A DNA stretch of 64,000 bases, from assembly GCA_003599575.1 (NCBI GenBank), contig QZKV01000003.1, positions 1 to 64,000 of the forward strand, in the 5' to 3' direction. Made by a program: the position numbers and the translations under genes. This stretch comes from Desulfobacteraceae bacterium (GTDB lineage Bacteria; Desulfobacterota; Desulfobacteria; Desulfobacterales; Desulfosarcinaceae). This document shows positions 24,941 through 32,085 of the stretch, piece after piece. The notes under the pieces were generated by a model, which worked only from the letters and a program-made list of their open reading frames with translations, had not been told where the DNA came from and searched no databases. Position 1 is the stretch's first letter. Every line of letters starts with the position of its first letter.

Positions 24941-25238
24941 CGGGATCTCCCTTCAGGTAAGGGTTGACCGGGTCGGTGCGGCCGTCGATATGCTGCGGCG
25001 GTATTCTTTCCCTCAACCGGCGCGTCAGTTCCTCGTTCTCCTCCGTTTCCCGGCCCTTCCTTTCGACCGAATAGGGGCTCGAGCCCGGCACATCGGGCAG
25101 CTCTCCGAAATCCCAATCACGCGGTTCTTTATCCCCGACGGTGTAAAAGACCAGCAACCCCCACCCGATAAACGCCAGGGCGATCGCCACTGGCAGCAGC
25201 ATGCTCACCATTGTTGATTTCTCTTGGGTGCTGCTCAT
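24927..25238 (-). CDS. Small single-TM protein of the oxidase block
   Basis: About 103 residues. ATG 25238 follows GGGGAGG. A single transmembrane segment (MVSMLLPVAIALAFIGWGLLVFYTVG) is followed by about 70 charged residues rich in Asp, Glu and Arg. No heme, metal or catalytic motif is visible. Position between the cbb3-like subunits and the ActE-like cytochrome suggests an accessory or assembly subunit of the supercomplex. I do not recognise a family. Confidence 0.6.
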   Translation of the reverse strand: MSSTQEKSTMVSMLLPVAIALAFIGWGLLVFYTVGDKEPRDWDFGELPDVPGSSPYSVERKGRETEENEELTRRLRERIPPQHIDGRTDPVNPYLKGDPDGSQ

Positions 25239-25252
25239 CGGTTTTCCTCCCC

Positions 25253-25525
25253 TTAGATGATCGCTCTTCCCAGGACCCCGACCACCAGCCAGTAGCTGAC
25301 GATCCATATGCCCACCGCCACATACAAGAACACCAGAACCGGCGTGACCGGATGGTGCTCGGACTGCGGCACGAAATCGGGCTGAAGTTCCTGGAAGGGA
25401 TCGTCGGCGGACTCACGGTCATGCGGGTATCCCCGCCAGGTGATATAGACCGCTATAACAAGAATGATCCCCAGCGCCGTTCCGTAAACCCAGTGCTGAA
25501 AATCGAGAAGCGGGAAAAAGCGCAT
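25253..25525 (-). CDS. Small two-TM protein of the oxidase block
   Basis: 90 residues with two hydrophobic helices (FQHWVYGTALGIILVIAVYITW and VTPVLVFLYVAVGIWIVSYWLVVG) separated by an acidic loop of about 30 residues (DDPFQELQPDFVPQSEHH). Start at 25525 follows GAGAGGAAAC. No known motif. By size and position it may take the role of CcoQ/CcoH-type accessory subunits of cbb3 oxidases, but no sequence signature supports that. Confidence 0.6.
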   Translation of the reverse strand: MRFFPLLDFQHWVYGTALGIILVIAVYITWRGYPHDRESADDPFQELQPDFVPQSEHHPVTPVLVFLYVAVGIWIVSYWLVVGVLGRAII

Positions 25526-25537
25526 GGCCGTTTCCTC

Positions 25538-25798
25538 TCATGCGTCGCCTGCGCCCAGCAGGACCGCGAGAAATATTGCCACGAAAAATGTTACAGCGGT
25601 GAAGGAGAATACATAAAGTTCCGCAATACGTCTGGCCGGGCGTTCCTGAACGGTCTCGGGCGGCAGATCCAAAAGCGGAAAATAGGCCGCCCGTTTCTGT
25701 TCGTCAAATTGTCCGTTCTTTAATGCCCAGTAAAAGGCCGCGAAGCTGACCACCAGGGTTACCGCGATCAAGGTGATCCATAAAATGAGGTGAAACAT
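25538..25798 (-). CDS. ccoS: CcoS-like cbb3 oxidase assembly protein
   Basis: 86 residues: an N-terminal helix (MFHLILWITLIAVTLVVSFAAFYWAL), then KNGQFDEQKRAAYFPLLDLPPE, and a second helix near the C-terminus. The FYWALKNGQFDE segment matches the CcoS signature (helix end followed by sGQFdD), the small protein needed for heme insertion into CcoN. CcoS usually has a single helix, so the extra C-terminal one is unusual. It lies 2 bp after the CcoO-like gene. CcoG, CcoH and CcoI are not in the window. Confidence 0.65.
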   Translation of the reverse strand: MFHLILWITLIAVTLVVSFAAFYWALKNGQFDEQKRAAYFPLLDLPPETVQERPARRIAELYVFSFTAVTFFVAIFLAVLLGAGDA

Positions 25799-25800
25799 GC

Positions 25801-26757
25801 CTATTCCCCCTTTTTGACCGGAATGTCAGCGATCTCATTGGCGATATCGATCTCCTGCATCCCGCCGCTATCGCTCTCTCCGATAAAATACACCGCCACA
25901 TAATCTCCCACGGACCAGATTTTCTCCGACTCGAGTTCTTCCTTGAAAAACGGCATGGCCGTACCGGTGATGCCATTCATGATCTGATAGTAGAGAATGC
26001 CGCCGCTGACGCCCCTGCCCCTCAACAGGGTGAAATTGAGGGGCGGCGGATCGAGATAGGGTTGAGCCGGCCCCATCCCGTCTCCGATCGGCCCGTGGCA
26101 GCCGATGCAAAAAGCCTGGTAGGTCCGGCGGCCGCGCTGCAGGCGGTAGTCGCTGGTGGCATAGGGATTGGGCAGTTCCTGCCAGGGGCGTGGAACGTGA
26201 TCGTGCAGCCAGCGGACATTTTCATCCGGGCCGGCCCGGAAAGCCGCCAGCGCCCTTTCCTTCCAGTAGTTCTGGCGCGCCATGCGGTGATCTGCCAGCT
26301 TGAACCCCAGGCTCTGCTTGTAGGCGATCAGGGCATTGATCTGTTCCATGCCCAGGAACTCCCAGTTGGGCATGACCGATTCGGGCCGTGTGAAGCGGGG
26401 ATTGATGAAATGGGCCACGTGCCAGTCATCCGGGTGCAGCCCGCCTTCCTGGGACAGATCCGGCCCCCAGCGCTCGGTCCCCACCAGGTGGGGCACATCC
26501 AGAACGTAGTCTCCGGGTTGGGAAATTCTTTCGGCGCCGGTGCCCCAATCGATGGGACGCACGAACTGAGTATGACAATAGGTGCAGCCGTTGTTCCTGT
26601 AAATTTTACGGCCTTCCTCTTCCAGGGGGGTGCGCGCCCGCACAATGGCCGACGGCTCCTCGGTGATCGTATGCCACGGCAGGAGCATCGAAACAAACAA
26701 GACGGCCGAAAAAATCAACAGGCAGCCGGCCACGACGACAACGGGGACCATCTTCAT
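25801..26757 (-). CDS. ccoO: CcoO-like subunit with a second c-heme domain
   Basis: 318 residues. One N-terminal membrane helix (VPVVVVAGCLLIFSAVLFVSMLL), then a CcoO/FixO domain with heme site CTYCH at residue 58 in NNGCTYCHTQFVRP, and ERWGPDLSQEGG and DDWHVAHFINPRF. After a linker, a second cytochrome c domain has CIGCH at residue 217. So one polypeptide carries the CcoO heme and a CcoP-like heme. The ORF-track start at 27834 is an artefact of an open frame inside ccoN; the ATG at 26757 overlaps the ccoN stop by 4 bp (ATGA). It should feed electrons to the binuclear centre of CcoN. Confidence 0.85.
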   Translation of the reverse strand: MKMVPVVVVAGCLLIFSAVLFVSMLLPWHTITEEPSAIVRARTPLEEEGRKIYRNNGCTYCHTQFVRPIDWGTGAERISQPGDYVLDVPHLVGTERWGPDLSQEGGLHPDDWHVAHFINPRFTRPESVMPNWEFLGMEQINALIAYKQSLGFKLADHRMARQNYWKERALAAFRAGPDENVRWLHDHVPRPWQELPNPYATSDYRLQRGRRTYQAFCIGCHGPIGDGMGPAQPYLDPPPLNFTLLRGRGVSGGILYYQIMNGITGTAMPFFKEELESEKIWSVGDYVAVYFIGESDSGGMQEIDIANEIADIPVKKGE

Positions 26758-28124
26758 GGCGAACCCTCCTTGATGCTCCCCGGCCAGTACATGGTGCGCA
26801 GCAGAGCGTACAATCCGGTATAGGCCGCGGCGATGATGAACAATCCTGCAAAGAGGCGCAGGACCATGTAGATATGTGTCATGGGCAGCGTGCGGTAGAT
26901 CGCTTCTCCGTTGAGCCAGCTGTTGCCCTGGACCAGACCGGCCGTGGAGAGAATCAAATGAAAAGCGGTCAGTCCGAAGATCAGGAACCAGTGTTGAATG
27001 TCGACCAGGCGTCTCTGGTAAATCGGACGGCCGGCGATGCGCGGAATGATCAGCCAGATGCCCGCCAGGCCGATCGATCCGGAAAACCCCAGGACCCCCA
27101 GGTGCGCGTGGGCGATCACAAAATTGTTCAAATGGGTCACACGCTGCACCGAGGGCAAAGATTGCAGCGGTCCGGCAATGCAGGTCAAGGCATACCACAC
27201 CAGCCCGGCAAAAACGAATTTGCCGGCCAGATTGGCATGCAGGATCCCAAGTCGCCCGCGCATGGTCAGCCACAGATTGATCACAACGGTGGCCACGGGC
27301 AGAAACATGCTCAGGCTGCCGGTGATGGCCACCACCTTCAACCAGGTAGGAATGGGCGTCTGGATGATGTGATGGGCGCCGATGTGGGAATAGAGCACCA
27401 GGACCGACCAGAAGCCGATCATCGAAAGGCTGTGGCTGTAAAGCGGCGTACGGCACACGATGGGTACGACGTAGTAGGCCACGGCCACCGCCAGGGGTGT
27501 CATGAACAGACCGATGATGCCGTGGCCGTAAAACCAGGCCAGGTTGGCATCGGCCAAACCGACCAGCGACCCGGTGCGCGGGTTCCAGACGGCGTTGCCG
27601 AAGAAATAGAAGCACCAGGTGAATACAAGCGCGGCGAACAGGTACCAGGTGCTGACGTAGAGCATTTTCTCTTTTCTTCTCAGGGTCGTCCCCAGATAGT
27701 TGGCGAAAATCAGGGCAAAGGCGGTCAGAATACCTATGTCCACCGGCCAAACCCATTCCGCATATTCGCGTGATTGCGAATAGCCCAGACCCAGCAGGAT
27801 ATTCCCCGTCAATATGGAAAGATTCCAAACCCACAGCGAGAGTTTGCCCAACCGTTCACTGTACAGGGTCGTGCGGGCCATGACCGGGATCAGGTAAAAA
27901 CCGGCGCCCATGAGGCTGGTGCCGATGAATCCGAAAATCACCGTGTTGGTGTGCATGGGCCGCAGGCGGCTGAAGACCAGAAAGGGAATATTGCCGAGCA
28001 GTTCCGGGGCGATCAGATGGGTGGCATCGATGCCGCCCAGCGTCGTCCCCACAACGAACCAGATGGCCGAACTGAGCAGATACAACTTTGCGGTCCCCCA
28101 CGGTTCGACTTTTAAGAGTCTCAC
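26754..28124 (-). CDS. ccoN: cbb3-type cytochrome c oxidase subunit I (heme-copper oxidase)
   Basis: 456 residues, about 12 membrane helices. Metal ligands visible: His in LRPMHTNTVIFGFIG (low-spin heme), FYGHGIIGLFM and YSHIGAHHIIQ (Cu-B), and IAHAHLGVLGF (hemes). The Tyr five residues before the HH pair sits where the helix-VII cross-linked Tyr of cbb3 oxidases is. It would reduce O2 to water and pump protons. GTG start with GAGGAG upstream. Unlike classical ccoNO, the gene follows ACIII genes rather than a separate promoter, though about 160 bp with AT-rich palindromes separates it from actA. Confidence 0.88.
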   Translation of the reverse strand: MRLLKVEPWGTAKLYLLSSAIWFVVGTTLGGIDATHLIAPELLGNIPFLVFSRLRPMHTNTVIFGFIGTSLMGAGFYLIPVMARTTLYSERLGKLSLWVWNLSILTGNILLGLGYSQSREYAEWVWPVDIGILTAFALIFANYLGTTLRRKEKMLYVSTWYLFAALVFTWCFYFFGNAVWNPRTGSLVGLADANLAWFYGHGIIGLFMTPLAVAVAYYVVPIVCRTPLYSHSLSMIGFWSVLVLYSHIGAHHIIQTPIPTWLKVVAITGSLSMFLPVATVVINLWLTMRGRLGILHANLAGKFVFAGLVWYALTCIAGPLQSLPSVQRVTHLNNFVIAHAHLGVLGFSGSIGLAGIWLIIPRIAGRPIYQRRLVDIQHWFLIFGLTAFHLILSTAGLVQGNSWLNGEAIYRTLPMTHIYMVLRLFAGLFIIAAAYTGLYALLRTMYWPGSIKEGSP

Positions 28125-28153
28125 GGAATTCTACTCCTCGCCGGCAAATCCGG

Positions 28154-28184
28154 AATTTGAAATTTCAAATTTGAAATTTGAAAA
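28154..28184. repeat. AT-rich palindromic repeat between ccoN and actA
   Basis: Contains a perfect 20-bp palindrome, AAATTTCAAATTTGAAATTT (28160-28179), inside a longer run of GAAATTTCAAATTTG units. It lies upstream of ccoN. A related but degenerate run is at 28258-28289. It could form a cruciform or be a slippage-derived repeat. Confidence 0.8.
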
Positions 28185-28257
28185 GCGCTGCATCCCAAGC
28201 CCTCAAACCTTTCCATGCATCTTAAATGATGCCCCAACCTCACAACCAAGCCGTCTC

Positions 28258-28289
28258 TTTGAATTTCAAATCTCAAATTGAAATCTCAA
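28258..28289. repeat. Degenerate AT-rich repeat overlapping the actA 3' end
   Basis: TTTGAATTTCAAATCTCAAA continues into TTGAAATCTCAA. It is related to the palindrome at 28154 and overlaps the last codon and stop of actA (stop 28286-28288). It may have replaced the original end of the gene. Confidence 0.6.
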
Positions 28290-28834
28290 TGGTGGCACGC
28301 CAGCCAGCAATCGATCTGCGCCCCCAGCCGTTTGTGGCAATCGATGCAAAAACCCATTTGAAAGCGCCTGCGGAGCAATCGATCCTGAGCTTCCACCGCA
28401 CCATGGCACTCGGCGCAGTCCAGCCCTGCCCAGCGCATATGCGGCTGGTGGTTGAATTGTACATAATCGGGTACATAGAAAACCCGCTTCCACTCGATGG
28501 GCCGGCCGGTCGTCAGCGTCTGTTTCTCCTTCAGAATCTCCGGGTGGATCGGAATGATGTAATCGTGGCAGAAAAAGCATTTGCTCATTTCAGGCAGCCC
28601 GGAGCGGGGGCCGTGATCGGGAAACGGATGACAGAAGCGACAGGCGATCTGCTTGGTGCCCGCGTGCACCCGGTGGCTGAAAGGAATCGGCTGCTCAGGT
28701 CCGATGTCGCGGTACGGAAAAACGTAATAGTAAAAGAGCATGAAAATACCGATCACGGCTATGCCGATATAAGCCCACTTTCCGCGTCGCGGATGATAGG
28801 GCGGAACCAGCTTTTGGGGATCGTTTGTTTGCAT
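28286..28834 (-). CDS. actA: ACIII multiheme cytochrome c subunit ActA
   Basis: 182 residues. One N-terminal membrane helix (KWAYIGIAVIGIFMLFYYYVFPY) anchors a periplasmic heme domain. Four canonical CXXCH sites are at residues 65 (CRFCH), 86 (CFFCH), 140 (CAECH) and 163 (CIDCH). A fifth, CWLACH at 176, has an extra residue (CX3CH) and ends the protein. Conserved His of FSHRVHAG and FNHQPHMRW likely supply distal heme ligands. ActA is the pentaheme subunit of Alternative Complex III, taking electrons from ActB to the oxidase. Here it follows actF by 1 bp, rather than leading the operon as in the classical order. The length is short for ActA. Confidence 0.85.
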   Translation of the reverse strand: MQTNDPQKLVPPYHPRRGKWAYIGIAVIGIFMLFYYYVFPYRDIGPEQPIPFSHRVHAGTKQIACRFCHPFPDHGPRSGLPEMSKCFFCHDYIIPIHPEILKEKQTLTTGRPIEWKRVFYVPDYVQFNHQPHMRWAGLDCAECHGAVEAQDRLLRRRFQMGFCIDCHKRLGAQIDCWLACHH

Positions 28835-28835
28835 A

Positions 28836-30059
28836 CTATTGCACCCGCTCCAAGCCTTTCCAGAATAAGGGATCGGACACCGGCAGCAGCGGGAAGCTGT
28901 TCAAGAAAATGAGCATGCACAGGGCGACCAATCCGAAAAACCCGGCGCTGATCAACAGCTCCATGATCCCCAGCGGCAGACTGTTTTCCTTCCACAGCGA
29001 CGGGGCGATGAGCAGAAAACGCTCCAGCCACATGCCGACCAGGATCAGCAGCGAGAGGGCCACCATGAAGCCGTGTTTCATTTTGATGCGGCGGCTGAGC
29101 AGAATGACGAAAGGCACCGCGAAGCAGACGATCAGCACGGTCCAGGCCAGCGGCTCCCAGGGGAGTCCGCGCACGCGCTGGAGCACGAAATGGGTTTCCT
29201 CTGGCAGATTCCCGTACCACGTGATGAAAAACTGCACGTAGAAAAAGTCGGCCGTAATCAGGCAGAACCCCAGCAGCAGTTTGCCCAGGTTGTGCAGGTG
29301 CAGCGGTCGGATGTAAGGTCCCAGACCGAGCCGGCGCTTGGCATAAAAGCACACAATGATCACAGCGGCGATGCCGGTGAAGAAACTGCCCACGAAGTAA
29401 TACGCGCCGAAAAGGGTGCTGTAGTAATGGGGGGTAAGCGACATGATCAGATCGAAGGCCACAATCGTGAGCAGCACGCCGAAAAAAATGCCGTAGATGT
29501 TGGCCAAGATGGTCTGAGCCCTGGCCTGCGGCGCTTTTTCGGGCAAATCCAGCACGCCTTGCTTCCGGCCGACCAGCTGTGCGTCTCCGCGTACGCCCGT
29601 GAAAACCATGCCCACTGCGGAGAGCGCCAGCAGCAGCAGGGCCGCGCCTTCCCGTAAGAAGAAGAACGGAGTATTCAACCAGGCCTGTTTTTCGGGAACC
29701 GGTTCGTGAATCCACGGAAACAGACCATCCTTGCCGATCCACAGCACCCAGAAAAGTACAAATGCCAGCGGCAGAAAGAATACCGGCGCTTCGGCCAGGC
29801 GCTTGATGGAACGCCCCCAGTCGGCCTTGGTGATGATCAGCACGGCCGAAAACATCACCGCCCCGCAGCTCAGCCCGGTCCAGAACATCAGATTGACCAG
29901 AAAGGCCTGCCAGGCGCGCTGGTGCATGGCGCCGCCGGCGCCGTACAGGAAGGCGGCAGCGCCGACTGCGACGCACGCCGCCGGCAGCCAGAGGATCCAT
30001 CCGCCGGCCGGACGGCCCTGGGCGTCCCGGAAAACAGCTTTGCGGTCGATTTCAGACAT
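28836..30059 (-). CDS. actF: ACIII membrane subunit ActF (NrfD-like paralogue)
   Basis: About 407 residues, roughly 10 membrane helices, the NrfD-like fold of quinol-interacting subunits. ActF is the second and usually less conserved NrfD-like subunit of ACIII. Features include AFLVNLMFWTGLSCGAVMFSAVL, SLTPHYYSTLFGAYYFVGSFFTG and ADFFYVQFFITWYGNLPEE, which are ActF-type. The ATG at 30059 follows AGAGGAG, overlaps actD by 8 bp and gives MSEIDRK. It is thought to take part in proton translocation and structural support rather than in quinol oxidation. Confidence 0.85.
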   Translation of the reverse strand: MSEIDRKAVFRDAQGRPAGGWILWLPAACVAVGAAAFLYGAGGAMHQRAWQAFLVNLMFWTGLSCGAVMFSAVLIITKADWGRSIKRLAEAPVFFLPLAFVLFWVLWIGKDGLFPWIHEPVPEKQAWLNTPFFFLREGAALLLLALSAVGMVFTGVRGDAQLVGRKQGVLDLPEKAPQARAQTILANIYGIFFGVLLTIVAFDLIMSLTPHYYSTLFGAYYFVGSFFTGIAAVIIVCFYAKRRLGLGPYIRPLHLHNLGKLLLGFCLITADFFYVQFFITWYGNLPEETHFVLQRVRGLPWEPLAWTVLIVCFAVPFVILLSRRIKMKHGFMVALSLLILVGMWLERFLLIAPSLWKENSLPLGIMELLISAGFFGLVALCMLIFLNSFPLLPVSDPLFWKGLERVQ

Positions 30060-30558
30060 CGCGAATCTCCTCTGCGCCGCTTTCATGCAAAAGGCGCCGC
30101 ACCGCCTCGTTGCGTGCAGGCGGACAGGTCAACAGGATGCCGAAGCGGTCCACCGTGAAACGGGCGTCGTAATGCGCAGGAGTACTCAGGCGGGGCATGC
30201 GCGAGAGAATCAGCAGGCCCGCCAAACCTGCCAGGATCGCAAAGAGAATACAAAATTCAAATGAGATGACGACATACGGGATCCTTGGAATCTGAGGCTT
30301 TCCCCAAACGATGAATTTCCACTGGGCGGCCGTATAAGTCGCCAGGACAAAGCCGGAAATAACACCGAACAGGCCGCCGAAAAGAACGAAGCGCCGCACC
30401 GGGCTGGGCCTCATGCCCAGCGCCTCTTCGACTTCGTCATTGCGTGCGGGCGTATATACGTTTTCTACGGCGATTTTTTCGGCCTTCATCTTTTCGATCG
30501 CCTGAATGACATCGTCGACGTAGGCGTAAATGGCCAGTAGTTTCTTGTTTTCTTGCAT
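30052..30558 (-). CDS. actD: ACIII subunit ActD (DUF3341)
   Basis: 168 residues. DUF3341 pattern: an N-terminal ferredoxin-like region (LAIYAYVDDVIQAIEKMKAEKI, VENVYTPAR), two membrane helices (RRFVLFGGLFGVISGFVLATYTA and VISFEFCILFAILAGLAGLLIL) and a short C-terminal tail predicted to return to the same side. ActD is a small structural subunit of ACIII present in all members. It overlaps actF by 8 bp, in the order ActC-ActD-ActF. An 88-bp gap separates it from actC. Confidence 0.9.
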   Translation of the reverse strand: MQENKKLLAIYAYVDDVIQAIEKMKAEKIAVENVYTPARNDEVEEALGMRPSPVRRFVLFGGLFGVISGFVLATYTAAQWKFIVWGKPQIPRIPYVVISFEFCILFAILAGLAGLLILSRMPRLSTPAHYDARFTVDRFGILLTCPPARNEAVRRLLHESGAEEIRDV

Positions 30559-30646
30559 ATTGTCCGAACCCGATGGTTTATGTCCCCTTCAGACTTCAAA
30601 CTTTTGTTTTCAAGCCCTGCAAACCGTCCAACGGACCACGTGCTTT

Positions 30647-31963
30647 TCATTCCCTGCGCCTTGGTACCGGCAGATCTTCCTTCAACTCGGTCATGGAAAT
30701 GGTGGGAAGGAATTTGGCGAACAGCAGGAAGAGAAAAAAGAAAATGCTGAACGACCCCAGCAGGATACCGAATTCCACGATGGTCGGCCCGAAGTACCTG
30801 CCCCAGGAATATGGATCGAATTCATGCGCCGGAGAACTCAGAATGATGACATAGCGCTCGTACCACATGCCGATGTTGATCAGCACCGAAATGACGATCA
30901 ACGGAACCAGGCGGGTGCGCAGTGTTTTGATATAGAAGAAAAGCGGTACGATGGCATTGCAGAAGAACATCAGCCAGAAGACGAAGGCATAGGGCCCCGT
31001 TGCGCGCCAGTGAAAAATACCCCGTTCGGCCTCATTGCCGCTGTACCAGGCAATGAAAGTTTCGGTCATGTACGAATACAGCATGATCAGACCGGTAAAG
31101 ATGATGGTTTTGGCCACATTTTCGAAAATATCCATGCTCAGGATCTCTTCGAACCGGTACAGGATGCGCAGGGGTATCAAGAGGATGAGGACCATGGCCA
31201 GGCCCGAGTGAATGGCGCCGGCCACGAAATAGGGCGCAAAGATGGTGCTGTGCCATCCGGGCACGATGCCCAGCGCAAAATCCCAGGAAACGATGCTGTG
31301 CACCGAAATCACCAACGGTGTGGCCAGCGCCGCAAAAAGGATGTAGACCCAGCCGTGATGCCCCCACTGGCTGGCGTTTCCGGTCCAGCCGAGCGATATG
31401 ACCGTATAGATCTTCTTGCGCAGCCCCTTGAATCTCTCCCGCAGAATGGCCAGATCGGGGATCATACCCGTGTACCAGAAGATCGTGCTGACCGTCAGGT
31501 AGGTGGAAATGGCGATCACATCGAATACCAGCGGAGATTGGAAATTGGGCCACAGGTTGCGCTGGTTGGGATAGGGCAGGATCCAGTAGACGATCCACAC
31601 CCGGCCCAGGTGGATTAAAGGAAAAAGGCCGGCGATCATGACCGCGAAGACGGTCATGGCTTCGGCGCTGCGCGCCAGGGCCGTGCGCCAGGGCGCTTTG
31701 AACAGATAGAGGATGGCGGAAATCAAGGTTCCCGAATGGGCAATCCCCACCCAGAAGACGAAATTAATCAGATAGGTGCCCCACATGACCGGGTGGTTGA
31801 TGCCGGCCGCGCCCAAACCCGTGGCGATCTGCCATCCCCAGGAAAAGACGCCTATGAGAATGCCCACAAACGCGAGGGCCAGCACGGCCCAGTAGGCCTT
31901 GACGGGCTTGGAAAAGCCGTAAAGGACCTTCTCATTGATCTCCTGATAGCTCAATTGCTTCAT
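30647..31963 (-). CDS. actC: ACIII membrane subunit ActC (NrfD-like, quinol oxidation)
   Basis: 438 residues, about 10 membrane helices. NrfD/PsrC-like protein, the quinol-binding membrane subunit of ACIII. Characteristic segments are YWAVLALAFVGILIGVFSWGWQIATGLGAAGINHPVMWGTYLINFVFWVGIAHSGTLISAIL and FRAPWRTALARSAEAMTVFAV-like regions, HHGWVYILFAALATPLVISVHSIVSWDFA and FYxKTLRTR. It oxidises menaquinol and passes electrons to the Fe-S domain of ActB. The GINHPVMWG and VSVHSIVSWDFA signatures distinguish ActC from ActF. Between it and actB lies a degenerate GTTGAG-type repeat. Confidence 0.9.
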   Translation of the reverse strand: MKQLSYQEINEKVLYGFSKPVKAYWAVLALAFVGILIGVFSWGWQIATGLGAAGINHPVMWGTYLINFVFWVGIAHSGTLISAILYLFKAPWRTALARSAEAMTVFAVMIAGLFPLIHLGRVWIVYWILPYPNQRNLWPNFQSPLVFDVIAISTYLTVSTIFWYTGMIPDLAILRERFKGLRKKIYTVISLGWTGNASQWGHHGWVYILFAALATPLVISVHSIVSWDFALGIVPGWHSTIFAPYFVAGAIHSGLAMVLILLIPLRILYRFEEILSMDIFENVAKTIIFTGLIMLYSYMTETFIAWYSGNEAERGIFHWRATGPYAFVFWLMFFCNAIVPLFFYIKTLRTRLVPLIVISVLINIGMWYERYVIILSSPAHEFDPYSWGRYFGPTIVEFGILLGSFSIFFFLFLLFAKFLPTISMTELKEDLPVPRRRE

Positions 31964-31978
31964 AGGCTTAGGATTTTT

Positions 31979-32010
31979 TGAGTTGGTTGATTCGTTGAGG
32001 TTATCGGGTT
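31979..32010. repeat. Degenerate GTTGAG/GTTGGG repeat between actC and actB
   Basis: TGAGTTGGTTGATTCGTTGA then GGTTATCGGGTT is a weak, decayed version of the GTTGGGTTTGTTGAG repeat at 19556 and 62939. It occupies the short gap between actB and actC and contains no gene. Confidence 0.5.
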
Positions 32011-32085
32011 ATGTGTTTATTGGGTCATTGACTAAGTTCAATTCCCAAAAGTTGATCCTGCAAATCCATCACGGCAAACGGACTC

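Noticed and set aside
25801-27834. 677-residue ORF as one protein
   Set aside because: The first 359 residues are the out-of-frame shadow of ccoN; the real gene starts at the ATG at 26757.
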